A stretch of DNA of 64,000 nucleotides from Sphingomonas daechungensis (GCF_014489495.1 NZ_CP060781.1:62001-126000), one strand, 5' to 3'. Shown: positions 38,968 to 50,346, counted from the stretch's first letter. The notes: generated from the sequence alone by a model not told the origin. Translations and numbers: made by a program.

Positions 38968-39634
38968 GCGCGAGCGCGAAGTCGAATGCCAGTTTTCTGA
39001 GCTGTGGGTCGATTTCGTGGCCGCCGTTGAACCAGTTTACCTCTGGCGCGTAGCCGGCTTCCTCGAACGCCTTTACCATCGCGCGGACGTTGGCGGCGGG
39101 AAGCACGGGGTCACGGCGGGAATGCGCGATGAAGATGCGTTGCGTCGTGTCGAGCTCAGCGGGGCCAAAGGCGTAGCCGGGCGAGAAGGCGACAATGGTG
39201 CGGAACAGCTCCGGATAGGCGAGGCCGATCGATAGCGCGTAGCTCGCGCCGTCGGAGAATCCCATGACCGAAGTCCGACCGTCCGCGACCTGGGACCGTG
39301 AGGACAGCGCTACGATCGCAGCCTTTATGTCGGCAACGTCCTTTTCCTCGTCAGTAGGCTTGCGCTGTGCCCATGTGCGGCCGGCTGACTGGACGGAAAG
39401 CAGGATCACGCCGCGCTCGTCGGCGTCACGCTCAAATTGGCGGAGGAAATTGCGCGCGTCGCCACCGGCGCCATGCAGCAGCACGACCAGCGGGGCAGGA
39501 GCCGTGAGGTTTGCCGGAACATAGGAGAACGCCTTCGGCGTCACCTGCTGGACGACCGCAGGCGTCCGCGCTTCACCCGATCCGGCCGGCATCGCGAGCA
39601 ACGCCGCACCGGCCACGATCAACGCTCGCATCAA
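38948..39634 (-). CDS. Alpha/beta hydrolase (LpqC/PHB-depolymerase-like esterase), paralogue of 33734
   Basis: The 228-residue protein has a signal peptide (MMRALIVAGAALLAMPAGSGEA), the oxyanion region PLVVLLHGAGGDARNF, the nucleophile GFSDGASYAL and the catalytic His in WFNGGHEIDPQLRK. Over the last 60 residues it is very similar to the gene at 33734, which lies in the opposite orientation about 4.6 kb away. Probably an exported esterase; the substrate is unknown. It overlaps the epimerase gene by four bases, so both are in one operon. Confidence 0.85.
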   Translation of the reverse strand: MMRALIVAGAALLAMPAGSGEARTPAVVQQVTPKAFSYVPANLTAPAPLVVLLHGAGGDARNFLRQFERDADERGVILLSVQSAGRTWAQRKPTDEEKDVADIKAAIVALSSRSQVADGRTSVMGFSDGASYALSIGLAYPELFRTIVAFSPGYAFGPAELDTTQRIFIAHSRRDPVLPAANVRAMVKAFEEAGYAPEVNWFNGGHEIDPQLRKLAFDFALAPTQTPR

Positions 39635-40049
39635 TGCGCGGATTTCGGAGTCTCCATGATTTCCGTTAGCACTCCGCCCATGTCCTTGGGGTGGACGAAG
39701 AACACCAGGGTGCCATGGGCGCCGATGCGAGGTTCGCCAAGGACGCGGGCGCCTTTCGCTTCGAACTCGGCTTTGGCTGTGTGGATTTCGGGAACTTCGA
39801 AGCAGACGTGATGCTGGCCGCCTAGCGGGTTCTTCTCGAGGAACTTCGCGATTGGGGAGTTCTCACCGAGCGGCTCGATCAATTCGATCTGCGAGTTCGG
39901 AGTATCGACGAAACACACGCGAACGCCCTGCGCGGGAGGTCGAAGGCCGGGCCGTGCGGCTCGGCGTTGAAGAGAGTGCGATAGAGTTCGAGGCTCTGCT
40001 CGATCGAGGGCGTGGCAACGCCGACATGGTTCAGGCGGCCAAGCTTCAT
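39631..40049 (-). CDS. mce: Methylmalonyl-CoA epimerase, one frameshift
   Basis: The start (MKLGRLNHVGVATPSIEQSLELY) is the usual start of the family. A break near 39940 (CCC short by one C) restores DLPAQGVRVCFVDTPNSQIELIEP. The second half has NPLGGQHHVCFEVPEI and FVHPKDMGGVLTEIME. The metal ligands His, His and Glu of the VOC fold are present in LNHVG, HHVCFEV and the terminal LTEIME. The repaired product is about 139 residues. It converts (S)- to (R)-methylmalonyl-CoA for the mutase. Confidence 0.93.
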
Positions 40050-40506
40050 TGTTCGATTGTCACTTCCGAGGTCACCGAATTGGCGATGAAACAGGCTTCG
40101 TGGGCGCGGTGGTGGAGGTCGGCGATGGCGGCGGCGTCGGGCTGGCTTTCGCCGCCCCATTGAACCTGCGGTCGGAGGGTGACTCGGGTCATGGCCATGC
40201 GGCCGTCCGGGCGCTTGTCGAGCACGCCCTCGGCATTGTCCACGTAGCTGTCGATAACGAACCGCGCCCGGCGGGCCAAGTCGATGAAGAAGAGCATGTG
40301 GCAGGAGGAGAGGGACGCCACAAAGGCCTCCTCGGGATCGACCGCATTGAGGTCGGACCAGGGCTGCGGCACGACATGTGGGCTGGGGAGGCAGGGACGG
40401 TCACGCCGCCGTCGAACTGCCACGTGTGCGCGCGGCTGTACTGGCCTTTGAGGAAGTCGCTCTCGTCCTTGCGGGTCCAGCGGATGGTGGCGGTGTAGGT
40501 GCTCAT
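40046..40506 (-). CDS. OsmC family protein, one frameshift
   Basis: The N-terminal part (MSTYTATIRWTRKDESDFLKGQYSRAHTWQFDGG) breaks near 40395 in CCCC. Adding one C gives PASPSPHVVPQPWSDLNAVDPEEAFVASLSSCHML, then a second cysteine-containing segment, HHRAHEACFIANSVTSEV. The two cysteines and the PEEAFVASLSSCHML helix define OsmC/Ohr-like thiol peroxidases, which reduce organic hydroperoxides. The stop overlaps the epimerase start by four bases. Repaired length about 153 residues. Confidence 0.88.
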
Positions 40507-40724
40507 TTCACAGCCCAGAACGGTAGGCTCAAGCAGAGCGAGAGGAACAGCCAGAAGATCGCGAGACCCCTAATCATCCGGGAAGATGCCTTGTTTCGAG
40601 GGAAGGACTGCCGGCGTGCGAGCTGCCAGATCCTCATCAGCGCTCTGGATAATGCGAACGCCAGAATGCCCAGTAAGGCATATCGGCCGCCCAACATGAT
40701 CTGGCAGACGATTCCAGCTGCCAC
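40503..40724 (-). CDS. Small hydrophobic protein
   Basis: A 73-residue frame starts with GTG, overlapping the OsmC gene by four bases at its end. It has two hydrophobic segments around YALLGILAFALSRALM and LAIFWLFLSLCLSLPFW. The frame is open upstream to the pccB stop, so a longer product beginning near FWRAGWIAVAAG is possible. No family is recognised. Its placement within the operon supports a real gene. Confidence 0.45.
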   Translation of the reverse strand: MAAGIVCQIMLGGRYALLGILAFALSRALMRIWQLARRQSFPRNKASSRMIRGLAIFWLFLSLCLSLPFWAVK

Positions 40725-40787
40725 GGCGATCCAGCCAGCCCGCCAGAAGTGCGAGGCCGATCTCCTCGGGCGTGACCGAATCCGGAT

Positions 40788-42318
40788 CTACAGCGGAATG
40801 TTGTCGTGCTTCTTCCACGGGTTCTCCAACTGCTTGTTGCGCAGCTTGCGTAGTCCGAGTGCGACCCGGCGCCGCGTCGAGTGGGGCATGATCACTTCGT
40901 CGATGAAGCCCTTGCTCGCGGCGACGAAGGGTTGGCGAAGCGCTCTTCATATTCGCGGGTGCGTTCGGCGATTTTCTCGGCATCGCCGATGTCCTTGCGG
41001 AAGATGATCTCGACCGCGCCCTTGGCGCCCATCACCGCGATTTCGGCGGTCGGCCAGGCGTAATTCAAATCGCCGCGGAGGTGCTTGGAGGCCATGACGT
41101 CGTAGGCGCCGCCATAGGCTTTGCGGGTAATGACGGTGATCTTCGGGACGGTCGCCTCGGCATAGGCGAAGAGCAGCTTGGCGCCGTTCTTGATGATGCC
41201 GTTATGCTCCTGCGCGACACCGGGAGGAAGCCCGGCACGTCGACGAAGGTCAGGATCGGAATCTCGAAAGCATCGCAGAAGCGGACGAAGCGGGCGCCCT
41301 TCTTCGAACTGGCGATGTCGAGCACGCCGGCGAGGACCATCGGCTGGTTGGCGACGACGCCGACCGTGCGTCCCTCGATGCGGCAGAAGCCGACGATGAT
41401 GTTGGCGGCATGTCCGGGCTGAAGCTCGAAGAATTCGCCCTCGTCGGCGACCTTCCGGATCAGCTCGTGCATGTCGTACGGCTGGTTAGCGCTCGGCGGG
41501 ATCAGCGTGTCGAGGCTTTCGTCGATGCGGTCGCCTGCATCGCTGGTCGGCCGCTCCGGCAAATCGTGGCGGTTCGACAGCGGCAGGAAGTCGAAGAACT
41601 CGCGGGTCGCCAGCAAAGCGTCGATGTCGTTCTCGAACGCGACGTCGGCAACGCCCGACTTGGTGGTGTGGGTGATTGCGCCGCCAAGCTCTTCCTGGGT
41701 CACGACCTCGTTGGTGACCGTCTTCACCACGTCCGGGCCGGTGACGAACATGTACGAGCTGTCCTTCACCATGAAGATGAAGTCGGTCATCGCTGGCGAA
41801 TAGACCGCGCCGCCCGCGCATGGGCCCATGATGAGGCTGATCTGCGGGACGACGCCCGAAGCGAGGACGTTGCGCTGAAAGACCTCGGCATAGCCGGCGA
41901 GGGACGCAACGCCTTCCTGGATGCGGGCGCCGCCGCTGTCGTTGAGACCGATCACCGGCGCGCCGACCTTCATCGCCATGTCCATGACCTTGCAGATCTT
42001 CTGAGCGTGCCGCTCGGACAAGGAGCCGCCGAACACGGTGAAGTCCTGCGCGAAGACGTAGACCAGGCGGCCATTGATCGTGCCGGAGCCGGTGACCACG
42101 CCGTCGCCGGGGAAGGTCTGGTCCTGCATGCCGAAGTCGACGCAATTGTGCTCGACGTACATGTCATATTCTTCGAAGCTGCCCTCATCGAGGAGGACGC
42201 TCAGCCGCTCGCGGGCGGTCAGGCGGCCCTTGGCGTGCTGGGCGGCGATCCTTTTCTCGCCGCCGCCCATCTGCGCCGCGGCACGGCGCTTTTCGAGTTC
42301 TTCGATTGTTGTGGCCAA
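40788..42318 (-). CDS. pccB: Propionyl/acetyl-CoA carboxylase beta subunit (carboxyltransferase), two frameshifts
   Basis: I place the start at the TTG preceded by AAGGAGA ([19 protein letters not shown]). The carboxyltransferase motifs include [36 protein letters not shown] and [19 protein letters not shown] break near 41222 (GTCGCGC context) and one near 40930 (AACCC) are each mended by one base, restoring [27 protein letters not shown] and [20 protein letters not shown], ending HDNIPL. That gives about 510 residues. It transfers CO2 from biotin on PccA to propionyl-CoA. Confidence 0.93.
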
Positions 42319-42553
42319 GGCCAATCTCCTTGGCTCAGCGTCCTTCCACGGTCGCCCGGCACGGTCAATGACCGCCGGCAAGCCGCTTCGTTTCCGGTTA
42401 AATTTTCATTTGGGCGCTGACGAATCGCAGTTGAGCGCATTGTGCACCGCAACATGGCTCCATTCGTCTTAATCTCGGTCAAGGTTCCGGAACCGTAACC
42501 GCGTGCCACCGTTGGAAGCTTAAGTTTCCGAAAAACGGGAGGTTACGTCTAAA

Positions 42554-43767
42554 ATGCTTACGAGCGCCGGTGTCCCTGTTGCGTCTGAGGCCGACTATTC
42601 GGCGCCGGATCCATCACGTCCAACTTTGCTTTGTTTTTCGCACTTGCGGTGGGATTTCGTCTTCCAGCGCCCGCAGCACATCATGAGCCGCTTCGCGCGG
42701 GAGATGACGGTCATCTTCTGGGAAGAGCCGATCGAGGTCGCCAAGCGGGAGACCGCCTATCTGCGCGTGCGTCAGGCCGAAGACTTCCCTGCGGTGCGGA
42801 TCGCGACCCCTCACATTCCGGAGGGACTGAGCGAGGAACAGCGTGAGCAAACGCTGCGCCGGCTGCTGGACGCGCACGTGAGCGTCTGCGCCCGTCCGCT
42901 CATCACCTGGTATTACACGCCGATGATGCTGCCGTTCTCGCGGCATCTCGACGCCACCGCGACAATCTACGACTGCATGGACGAGCTTTCCAAGTTCCGC
43001 TTCGCACCCGAGCGTCTGCTCGACCTGGAGCAAGAATTGATCGACCAGGCGGACCTGGTCTTTACCGGCGGCGCCAGCCTCTACGAGGCGAAGAAGAGCC
43101 GCCACCACAGCGTCCATTGCTTCCCGTCCTCGGTCGATCGCCCGCACTTCGCCAAGGCGCGTCGTGAGCTGGAGCAGCCCGTTGACCAGGTGGAGCTGAA
43201 GCACCCGCGCCTCGGCTTCTACGGTGTCATCGACGAGCGGTTCGACATCGACCTGTTGCGCGAAATGGCGGACATGCGACCGGATTGGTCGTTCGTCATG
43301 GTCGGTCCGGTCGTAAAGATCGGCGAGGATGAGCTGCCGCGCGCCGCGAACATCCACTACCTGGGCGGGAAAACCTACGAGCAGCTTCCGGTGTACCTGT
43401 CCGGCTGGGACGTGGCGCTGATGCCGTTCGCGATGAATGAATCCACGCAATTCATCTCGCCAACCAAGACCCCGAATATCTTGCGGGCGGAAAGCCGGTG
43501 GTGTCGACGCCAGTTCGCGACGTGGTTCGGACCTATGGGCATCTGCAGGGCGTCCACATTGCCCACGACGCGGACGGCTTCGTCCATTGCTGCGAAAAGG
43601 CGCTGGAACAGTCGCGCGAAGGTGGCGACTGGCTCGCCGAGGCGGATCTGATGCTCTCGGCGACGAGCTGGGACACGACGCAGGCGCGAATGTCCGGGCT
43701 GATCGCCAACGTGCTGGGCGAACGTGCCGACGAGGAGGCGCCGGCTCTGCTGGTGGCCGCCGAATGA
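42554..43767 (+). CDS. Glycosyltransferase (GT-B-like), one frameshift
   Basis: The N-terminus (CFSHLRWDFVFQRPQHIMSRFAREMTVIFWEEP) is typical of a bacterial glycosyltransferase family that acts on cell-surface glycans. The C-terminal part has FYGVIDERFDIDLLREMA and KTYEQLPVYLSGWDVALMPFA, the donor-binding side of a GT-B fold. A break near 43478 (CCC) is mended to TKTPEYLAGGKPVVSTPVRDVV. Total about 404 residues. It overlaps glf by four bases and starts a glycan operon. Confidence 0.85.
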
Positions 43768-44948
43768 ACGCGTTCAGCTTCACTCCGCCAGGCAGCCCGG
43801 CCAAATACGATTATCTCATCGTCGGAGCCGGTTTCGCCGGCTCCGTGATTGCCGAGCGACTTGCCAGCCAGCGTGGCGCGCGTGTCCTCCTGATCGATCG
43901 TCGGCCGCATGTCGGCGGCAATGCCTACGACGAGAAGGACGCGGCGGGCATCCTGTACCACAAGTACGGGCCGCACATCTTTCACACGAACAGCGAGCAG
44001 GTGTTCGACTATCTCTCGCAGTTCACGGAATGGCGACCGTACGAGCACAAGGTACTGGCGCATGTGCGCGGGCAGCTGGTTCCGATTCCGATCAACCGGA
44101 CGACGTTGAACAAGCTGTTTGGCCTTGACCTTCAGACCGACGAACAGGCGGCGGAGTATCTCGCTTCGCGGGCGGAGCCGGTAGCGGACATCCAGACGTC
44201 CGAGGACGTTGTGATCAACGCCGTTGGGCGCGAGCTCTATCAGCTGTTCTTTCGCGGCTACACCCGCAAGCAGTGGGGCCTGGACCCGTCGGAGCTCGAC
44301 AAGCAGGTTACGTCCCGGATCCCGACGCGGACGAATACGGACGATCGCTATTTCGGCGACACGTTCCAGGCCATGCCGCTGGAAGGCTATACGAAGATGT
44401 TCGAGCGGATGCTCGACCATCCGCTCATCGATATCCGGACGGGCGTGGATTTCGCCGAGCTCAAGGACAACGCCTTCGAGATCGCCGATCACCTCATCTA
44501 CACGGGGCCGATCGACGAATATTTCGACTTCCGCTTCGGCAAGCTGCCGTATCGCAGCCTGAAGTTCGACCACCAGACCCTGGAGCAGGAGCAGTTCCAG
44601 GAGGTCGCGGTGGTGAACTATCCGAACGAGGATGTGCCGTTCACCCGGATCAGCGAGTACAAACACCTGACCGGACAGACTGCGCCCGTGACTACGATAA
44701 CCTATGAATATCCTTCGGCGGAGGGCGATCCCTATTACCCGATCCCGCGGCCGGAGAACCAGGAACTGTTCAAGCAGTACGAGGCGCTGGCCGACGCGAC
44801 CGACAATGTGACCTTTGTCGGGCGGCTGGCGACCTACCGCTACTACAACATGGACCAGATCGTCGGGCAGGCGCTCGCAACGTTCCGGCGCATGGACGAA
44901 AAGCTGAGCAAGGAGCGGCCGCAGCCGGAAGCGGTCGAAGCGGCCTAG
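43764..44948 (+). CDS. glf: UDP-galactopyranose mutase
   Basis: The 394-residue protein begins with an FAD-binding GxGxxG (IVGAGFAGSVIAERLA) and has YHKYGPHIFHTNS, FRGYTRKQWGLDPSEL and a conserved C-terminal YRYYNMDQ segment. It interconverts UDP-galactopyranose and UDP-galactofuranose, the donor of Galf residues in glycans. The preceding glycosyltransferase may use this donor. The stop and the next start share one base. Confidence 0.95.
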   Translation: MNAFSFTPPGSPAKYDYLIVGAGFAGSVIAERLASQRGARVLLIDRRPHVGGNAYDEKDAAGILYHKYGPHIFHTNSEQVFDYLSQFTEWRPYEHKVLAHVRGQLVPIPINRTTLNKLFGLDLQTDEQAAEYLASRAEPVADIQTSEDVVINAVGRELYQLFFRGYTRKQWGLDPSELDKQVTSRIPTRTNTDDRYFGDTFQAMPLEGYTKMFERMLDHPLIDIRTGVDFAELKDNAFEIADHLIYTGPIDEYFDFRFGKLPYRSLKFDHQTLEQEQFQEVAVVNYPNEDVPFTRISEYKHLTGQTAPVTTITYEYPSAEGDPYYPIPRPENQELFKQYEALADATDNVTFVGRLATYRYYNMDQIVGQALATFRRMDEKLSKERPQPEAVEAA

Positions 44949-47111
44949 TGAAGCCTCCCGCGCTGGAACTCTGGGCGGCGTCGAATGCAGCGTCGTCCGG
45001 ATCGGCGACGAATTCCGCAACCAGGTCGTCGAGACCGGTCATGCGTCGAGGTTATCCGACATCGACGCCATGGCCGATCTCGGCGTCAAGGCGGTTCGCT
45101 ATCCGATCATCTGGGAGACGGTCGCTCCAGAGAGCCCGGACGAACTCGATTTCTCGTGGCACGACGAGCGGCTGAAACGCCTTCGCGACCACGGCATGAA
45201 GATCATTGCCGGCCTGGTCCATCACGGGGCGGGGCCCAGATATACGAGCCTTCTCGATCCCGATTTCGCCGACAAGCTGGCGGCGTACGCCACTCGGGTT
45301 GCGAAGCGCTATCCGTGGATCGACATGTGGACGCCGGTGAACGAGCCGTTCACGACGGCTCGCTTCTCCTGCCTTTACGGGCATTGGCACCCGCACCTTC
45401 ACGACATCAATTCCGCGTTCCGGGCGACGGTGAATCAGTGTTTGGGGACCCTTCGCGCGATGCGGGCGATCCGCAAGGACAGCCCTCACTCGAAGCTGAT
45501 CGCGACCGAGGATGTCGGTCAAACCTTTTCGACGCCGGAACTCGCCTATCAAGCCGAGCATGACAATGGCCGGCGCTGGCTGACCTTCGACCTGTTGTTC
45601 GGCCGAGTGGTTGAGGGACACCAGTTCCGGCGCTGGCTCGGCAACAAGGCCGCGTCCCAGGAGGTGCTCGACGAGCTGGCTACGGGCGAGGGCGGCCGGA
45701 CATCATCGGTTTCGACCACTACCTGACCAGCGACCGCTTCCTCGATCACCGCACCGAGCGATATCCGGACGTCGAGCCCGGCTCCAACGGGCGTGACACC
45801 TATGTCGACGTCGAGGCGGTCCGCGTCGCCAAGCTCCGGTCCAAGGTCGGTCCAGGGCTGCGCCTTCGCGAGATCTGGGAGCGGTACCGAACGCCGATCG
45901 CGATCACCGAGGTTCACCACGGTTGTACGCGAGAGGAGCAGGTACGCTGGCTTCACGAGATGTGGACCGCCGCCGAACAGGAGCGAGCCAGAGGTGCCGA
46001 CATCCGGGCGGTGACCGTCTGGGCGCTTTTCGGCCTGGTCGACTGGCGATCTTTGCTAACGAAGAAGGAAGGCGCTTACGACGCCGGTGCGTTCGATACG
46101 CGGTCCGATATTCCGCGACCCACCCTTTTTGCGAAGGCAGCCGCGGCGCTAGGGCGGGGGGATCGGCTGGAACACCCCGTTCTCGACTTGCCGGGATGGT
46201 GGCGACGGCCTGGACGAACACACGCGCGCCGCAGGTTCGAGACCCTGCCGCGAAGGGCGGCGAATGCCCGCTCGATCCTGATCACCGGGGCGACCGGAAC
46301 GCTTGGCCAGGCGTTTGCGCGGATTTGCGCGCATCGCGGCCTGCCGTTCGTGCTCACGGAACGTTCCCAGCTCGACATTTGCGACGAAGGGTCGATTGCG
46401 AGCGCGATAGCCCGGGTCAAGCCGTGGGCGATCATCAACACCGCCGGCTTCGTCCGGACGTGGGAGGCCGACGAGAAGGCGGACGAATGCTTTCTCGCCA
46501 ACGTCACGGGGCCCGAGCTCCTGGCGAAGGCCTGCAAGCTGCACGGCATTCCGTTCGTCACCTTTTCGTCGGACCTGGTGTTCGACGGCCAACTCGGGCG
46601 GTCCTATGTCGAACCCGACGCGCCCGCACCGCTTTGCGAGTACGGCCGCAGCAAGGCGGAGGCGGAGGCACGACTGATTTCGATCGATGCAGGCGCATTA
46701 ATCGTCCGCACCAGCGCCTTCTTCGGCCCCTGGGACCGGCACAACTTCCTGTTCAATACGATCGAGCAACTGCGGCGCGGTGAAGACGTCTTCGCCAGCG
46801 CGCGGACGATCGTCTCGCCGACCTATGTCCCCGATCTCGTCCACGCGACGCTGGATCTGCTCTTGGATGAGGAGAAGGGCATCTGGCACCTGACCAACCA
46901 GGGATCGATGAGCTGGCATGAGCTTGCCCAGGCGGTCGCCGACCACACCCGTTCCGATGCTGGGAAGATCATCGTTCCGGACCACGACGAACCGTCGGAT
47001 ACCAGCCTGACGAGCAGCCGAGGCGTCCTGCTTCGCCCGCTGGACCGTGCAATCTCGGACTTTGTCGACAGCTCCGAGCCGCTGAGGCGGCTATTGGATG
47101 AGGCGGCCTAG
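44948..47111 (+). CDS. Bifunctional GH1-like glycosidase / RmlD-type NAD(P) sugar reductase, two frameshifts
   Basis: The N-terminal about 390 residues form a GH1-like TIM barrel: the acid/base motif TPVNEPF and the nucleophile region IAITEVHHG. From about residue 435 an RmlD-type short-chain reductase follows: [53 protein letters not shown] (YxxxK) and [10 protein letters not shown]. Breaks near 44975 and 45704 are each mended by one G or C. Total about 720 residues. RmlD homologues reduce dTDP-4-keto-6-deoxyhexoses; the GH1 half may be a carbohydrate-binding or glycosidase part. The fusion is rare elsewhere. Confidence 0.8.
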
Positions 47112-48095
47112 TCGTCCCACTTGTGATGCTCGGCCCAGACCCTGCGGACGGTCCCCGAGCTGGCGCGCATGACGATGCTTTCCGTAGTCAAGCGATCGCC
47201 GCGGCGATGGACGCCCTTGAGCAATGAGCCGTCGGTGACCCCGGTGGCGGCAAAGATACAATCGCTCTTCGCCATTTCCTCGAGCGAGTAGACCCGGTCG
47301 AGGTCTTCGATCCCCAGCGGCGCGCGCGGGCGACCTCATCATCGTTGCGGAAGACGAGGCGGCCCTGCATCTGACCGCCCACGCAGCGAAGCGCGGACGC
47401 CGCGAGCACGCCTTCGGGCGCTCCGCCGCTGCCGAGATAGACGTCGACGCTGGTGTCGGGATCGGTGACCGCAATCACACCCGCAACGTCGCCGTCGGTG
47501 ATCAGCTTCACACCGCAGCCGAGAGACCGCAGCTCGTCGATGATCGCGTCGTGCCGAGGCCGGTCGAGGACGCAGGCGATGATTTCATTGGCCGGGACGC
47601 CTTTCGCCTCGGCGATCGCGCGGATGTTGTCCGTAACGCTGCGCGAGATGTCGATCGTTCCTTCAGCATAGCCCGGCCCGATCGCCAGCTTGTCCATGTA
47701 GGTGTCGGGTGCGTTGAGGAGGCCTCCCTCCTCTGAAATGGTCAGCACGCAGAGCGCATTGGGCCCTGCCTTCGCAGTCAGCGTCGTTCCCTCGAGCGGG
47801 TCGAGCGCGATGTTGATCTTCGGACCGGTCCCCTGGGCCGAGCCGACCTTCTCCCCGATGTAGAGCATGGGCGCTTCGTCGCGCTCGCCCTCGCCGATGA
47901 CGACCGTTCCATCGAACGGGAGCTCGTTGAGCGCTTCACGCATGGCTTCGACCGCCGCCGCATCCGCCGCATCGTTGTCGCCCGGCCGATCCACCTGGAG
48001 GCAGCAACCGCAGCCGCCTCGGTCACGCGGACCATTTCCAGCACGAGGACTCGGTCAAGGACCTGGGACGCGGGTACGCGAGGGTGTTGAAGCAT
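47108..48095 (-). CDS. glpX: Class II fructose-1,6-bisphosphatase (GlpX-type), two frameshifts
   Basis: The start is the ATG giving [34 protein letters not shown] break near 47975 (GGG) leads into [14 protein letters not shown], then [20 protein letters not shown] and [11 protein letters not shown] (metal site), and [21 protein letters not shown] break near 47333 restores [33 protein letters not shown], ending HHKWDD. About 329 residues. It makes fructose 6-phosphate in gluconeogenesis, which suits growth on propionate and aromatics. Its stop overlaps that of the RmlD fusion. Confidence 0.93.
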
Positions 48096-48158
48096 GGTTG
48101 GCGGGTCTCCCTAATGGGAAGCGCGATAAGGGGGGCGACCGCTCTTGTCGAGGCGACG

Positions 48159-48635
48159 CTAGGCGTCCGGATCGGCCTCATGCGCCAAAAGTTCGGACCG
48201 AATACGGACCGCCCGCGAGCCGACTCGGGTCTCGATCAGGAAGACCGCAAACGCCGCACCGATCGACAGCATCGAGACGATGAACAGCACGGCGATTTCC
48301 GTGCCGAACTTGTCGTTGGTGAGAGTTGCGGCGAACAGAAGGACGACGACTGCGCAGGTCAGCACGGCGGCCAGCACGGCAAGGAAGATTGCGCGGCTCA
48401 CGAGCACCATTCGGCGATCGAGCACGCGAAGTTCGTTGAGCCATCTCTCATGTTCCGATCCCCTGCTGGCGAGGAGTAAGGGCTCAACGTCGCGTGCCCT
48501 GTCGACGATTCTCGAAAGACGGCCGGTGCATACGTTCAGGAAGGCGCCGATCCCGGCGAACAGGAACACGGGAGCGACAGCTAGCTGGATGATCTGTGCG
48601 ACATTGTAGGCGGATGCCGGGGAGTCGATGGCCAT
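48159..48635 (-). CDS. DUF2721 family membrane protein
   Basis: The 158-residue protein has three hydrophobic helices and the DUF2721 motif AVAPVFLFAGIGAFLNVCTGRLSRIVDRAR near the N-terminus, then LLFAATL... and FIVSMLSIGAAFAVFLIETRV. The family is conserved and of unknown role. It is separated from glpX by 64 bases. Confidence 0.9.
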   Translation of the reverse strand: MAIDSPASAYNVAQIIQLAVAPVFLFAGIGAFLNVCTGRLSRIVDRARDVEPLLLASRGSEHERWLNELRVLDRRMVLVSRAIFLAVLAAVLTCAVVVLLFAATLTNDKFGTEIAVLFIVSMLSIGAAFAVFLIETRVGSRAVRIRSELLAHEADPDA

Positions 48636-48705
48636 GCGATTTCTGTGCGCCAGCGGGTGGGTTTGTCAAAGCGTTCCGACGGCGGCCCCATTCTGCGATC
48701 CGCAG

Positions 48706-50275
48706 TCACGCCGCCAAGCCATTGCCCTCGACCTTCAGAACGGGAACGAAGCGGCCGTCGCCAGGTGGTAGGGCAGAGAGCTTCAAAGCCTGCCGGTCCT
48801 GGCTGAATTTCAGCTCAGGTCCCCGAGTAACGTCAGGCGATGCACTTCACCCTCGGCTTGCCGAGCGAACGAATGGTAATGTCGCTCAATGGCCAGTCGA
48901 GCAGCAAGGCGTAAAGCGTCCCACCGCGAGAGGTAAAGCGGATGTCCTCGCTCGTGAAAGGCTTCGCTTCCGCTTCGGCCATGACCCCCAGGGGTGGCTT
49001 GGTCGGGCCTTCGCCGAAGCGGCGCCACGGCCGCGTGCCGTAAATCGCCTCTCCGTTGACCTGGAACCAGGCCGCCAGCCCGTCGAGGACGCGCTCCTCC
49101 TTGTCGTCGATGGATCCGTCGCCGCGAACGGGAATGCTGAGCAGCAGACAGCCATTCTTGGAAACCACATCCGCAAGGCGCTGAATGACCTGCTTCGCGC
49201 TCTTGTAGCCCCCTTCTCGTAGAGGGGGCGATCGTAGTGCCAGTTGCCGATGCACGTATCGGTCTGCCAGGCGCTCGGCCGGGTATCGGCGAGAAAACCC
49301 CGCTCCACGTCCTCGACGACATATCTGCGTTGGTCGTCGTTGAGCTGCTTCGCGGTCAAAACCCCTCCGGCGTCAGCGATTGGAAATGGGTAACCGCTTC
49401 CAGGCCCGTTGGACCAAACGGGACGCCGTAATCGTCGAAGTAGAGGAGGTCGGGCCGATACTTCTCGACGAGATCCTTCTGTCGAAGCAGCCACTTGCGG
49501 ACGAACCCAGGATTTTGCGGAGCATCTTCCAGCCACTGGCCATCGCGTGCGCCGTGCCAGTCGGCCATCGCCTTGTTGCTGTTGAGGCCATCGGGCGGGA
49601 CGAAACTGGGGCCGGTGTAGAGATCCTGCGGGTCGAGACCATCCCACCAGGTTCCGCGGCCATGCTGCTTCCGCAGCCAATATGCATCGTAGCGGCGACC
49701 TTGCATTGGACCTTCGGCGTCGTAGCCGTAAGCGGTCTGCCACCAATGCCAGGCATGGCTGCTGTGGTTCGATACGCCGAACCTCAGTCCGGCGTCCCGT
49801 GCGACCTTTGCCCAGGTTCCGACGAAATCTCGCTTCGGGCCGACGCTAGCGCTGTTCCAGGGATGGTGGGCACTATCGAAAAGATCGAAATTGTCGTGAT
49901 GGCAGGCCATCGCGACGAAATATTTCGCCCCCGCCTGCTTGTAGCGGCGCAGGAGATATTCCGGCTGCCACTCGTCGGGCTTCCAATGGCCGATGATGTC
50001 GAGAAAGCCTGTGCGGCTGGGGTGCCCGTAGGTGCGGGCGTGATGATCACACGCGGCGAACCCGGGCACGTACATGAGCCGCCCGTACCAATCGCCCATT
50101 TCGGGCACGCATTGGGGGCCCAATGCGCCCAGAGACCGAACTTGGCGTCGCGAAACCAGTCGGGAACAGGGTGGCTCGCCATGCTCTCGCCGGCTTCCGA
50201 TGCGGCGGACGGAGATGCCGAACCGGCAAGCAATGCTGCGGCCCCGGCGGCGATGCTGTCCCGTCTTGAGAACAT
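48706..50275 (-). CDS. GH29 alpha-L-fucosidase, about five frameshifts
   Basis: A signal peptide (MFSRRDSIAAGAAALLAGSASPSAA) suggests export, with a Tat-like RR. The catalytic domain has DWFRDAKFGLWAHWGPQCVPEMGDWY, EWQPEYLLRRYKQAGAKYFVAMACHHDNFDLFDS and PDLLYFDDYG (the nucleophile Asp of GH29). Breaks near 50130, 49360, 49210, 48845 and 48815 are each mended by one base, carrying the protein to VLKVEGNGLA and a stop at 48706-48708. Total about 520 residues. It removes L-fucose from glycans. Highest indel density outside the right end. Confidence 0.85.
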
Positions 50276-50346
50276 GCCCTGATTACTGACGATTGTTGGG
50301 ACTCACTGAAAGAGCTAAGAAAGCCGCATAGAGCGGGGGCTCATGT

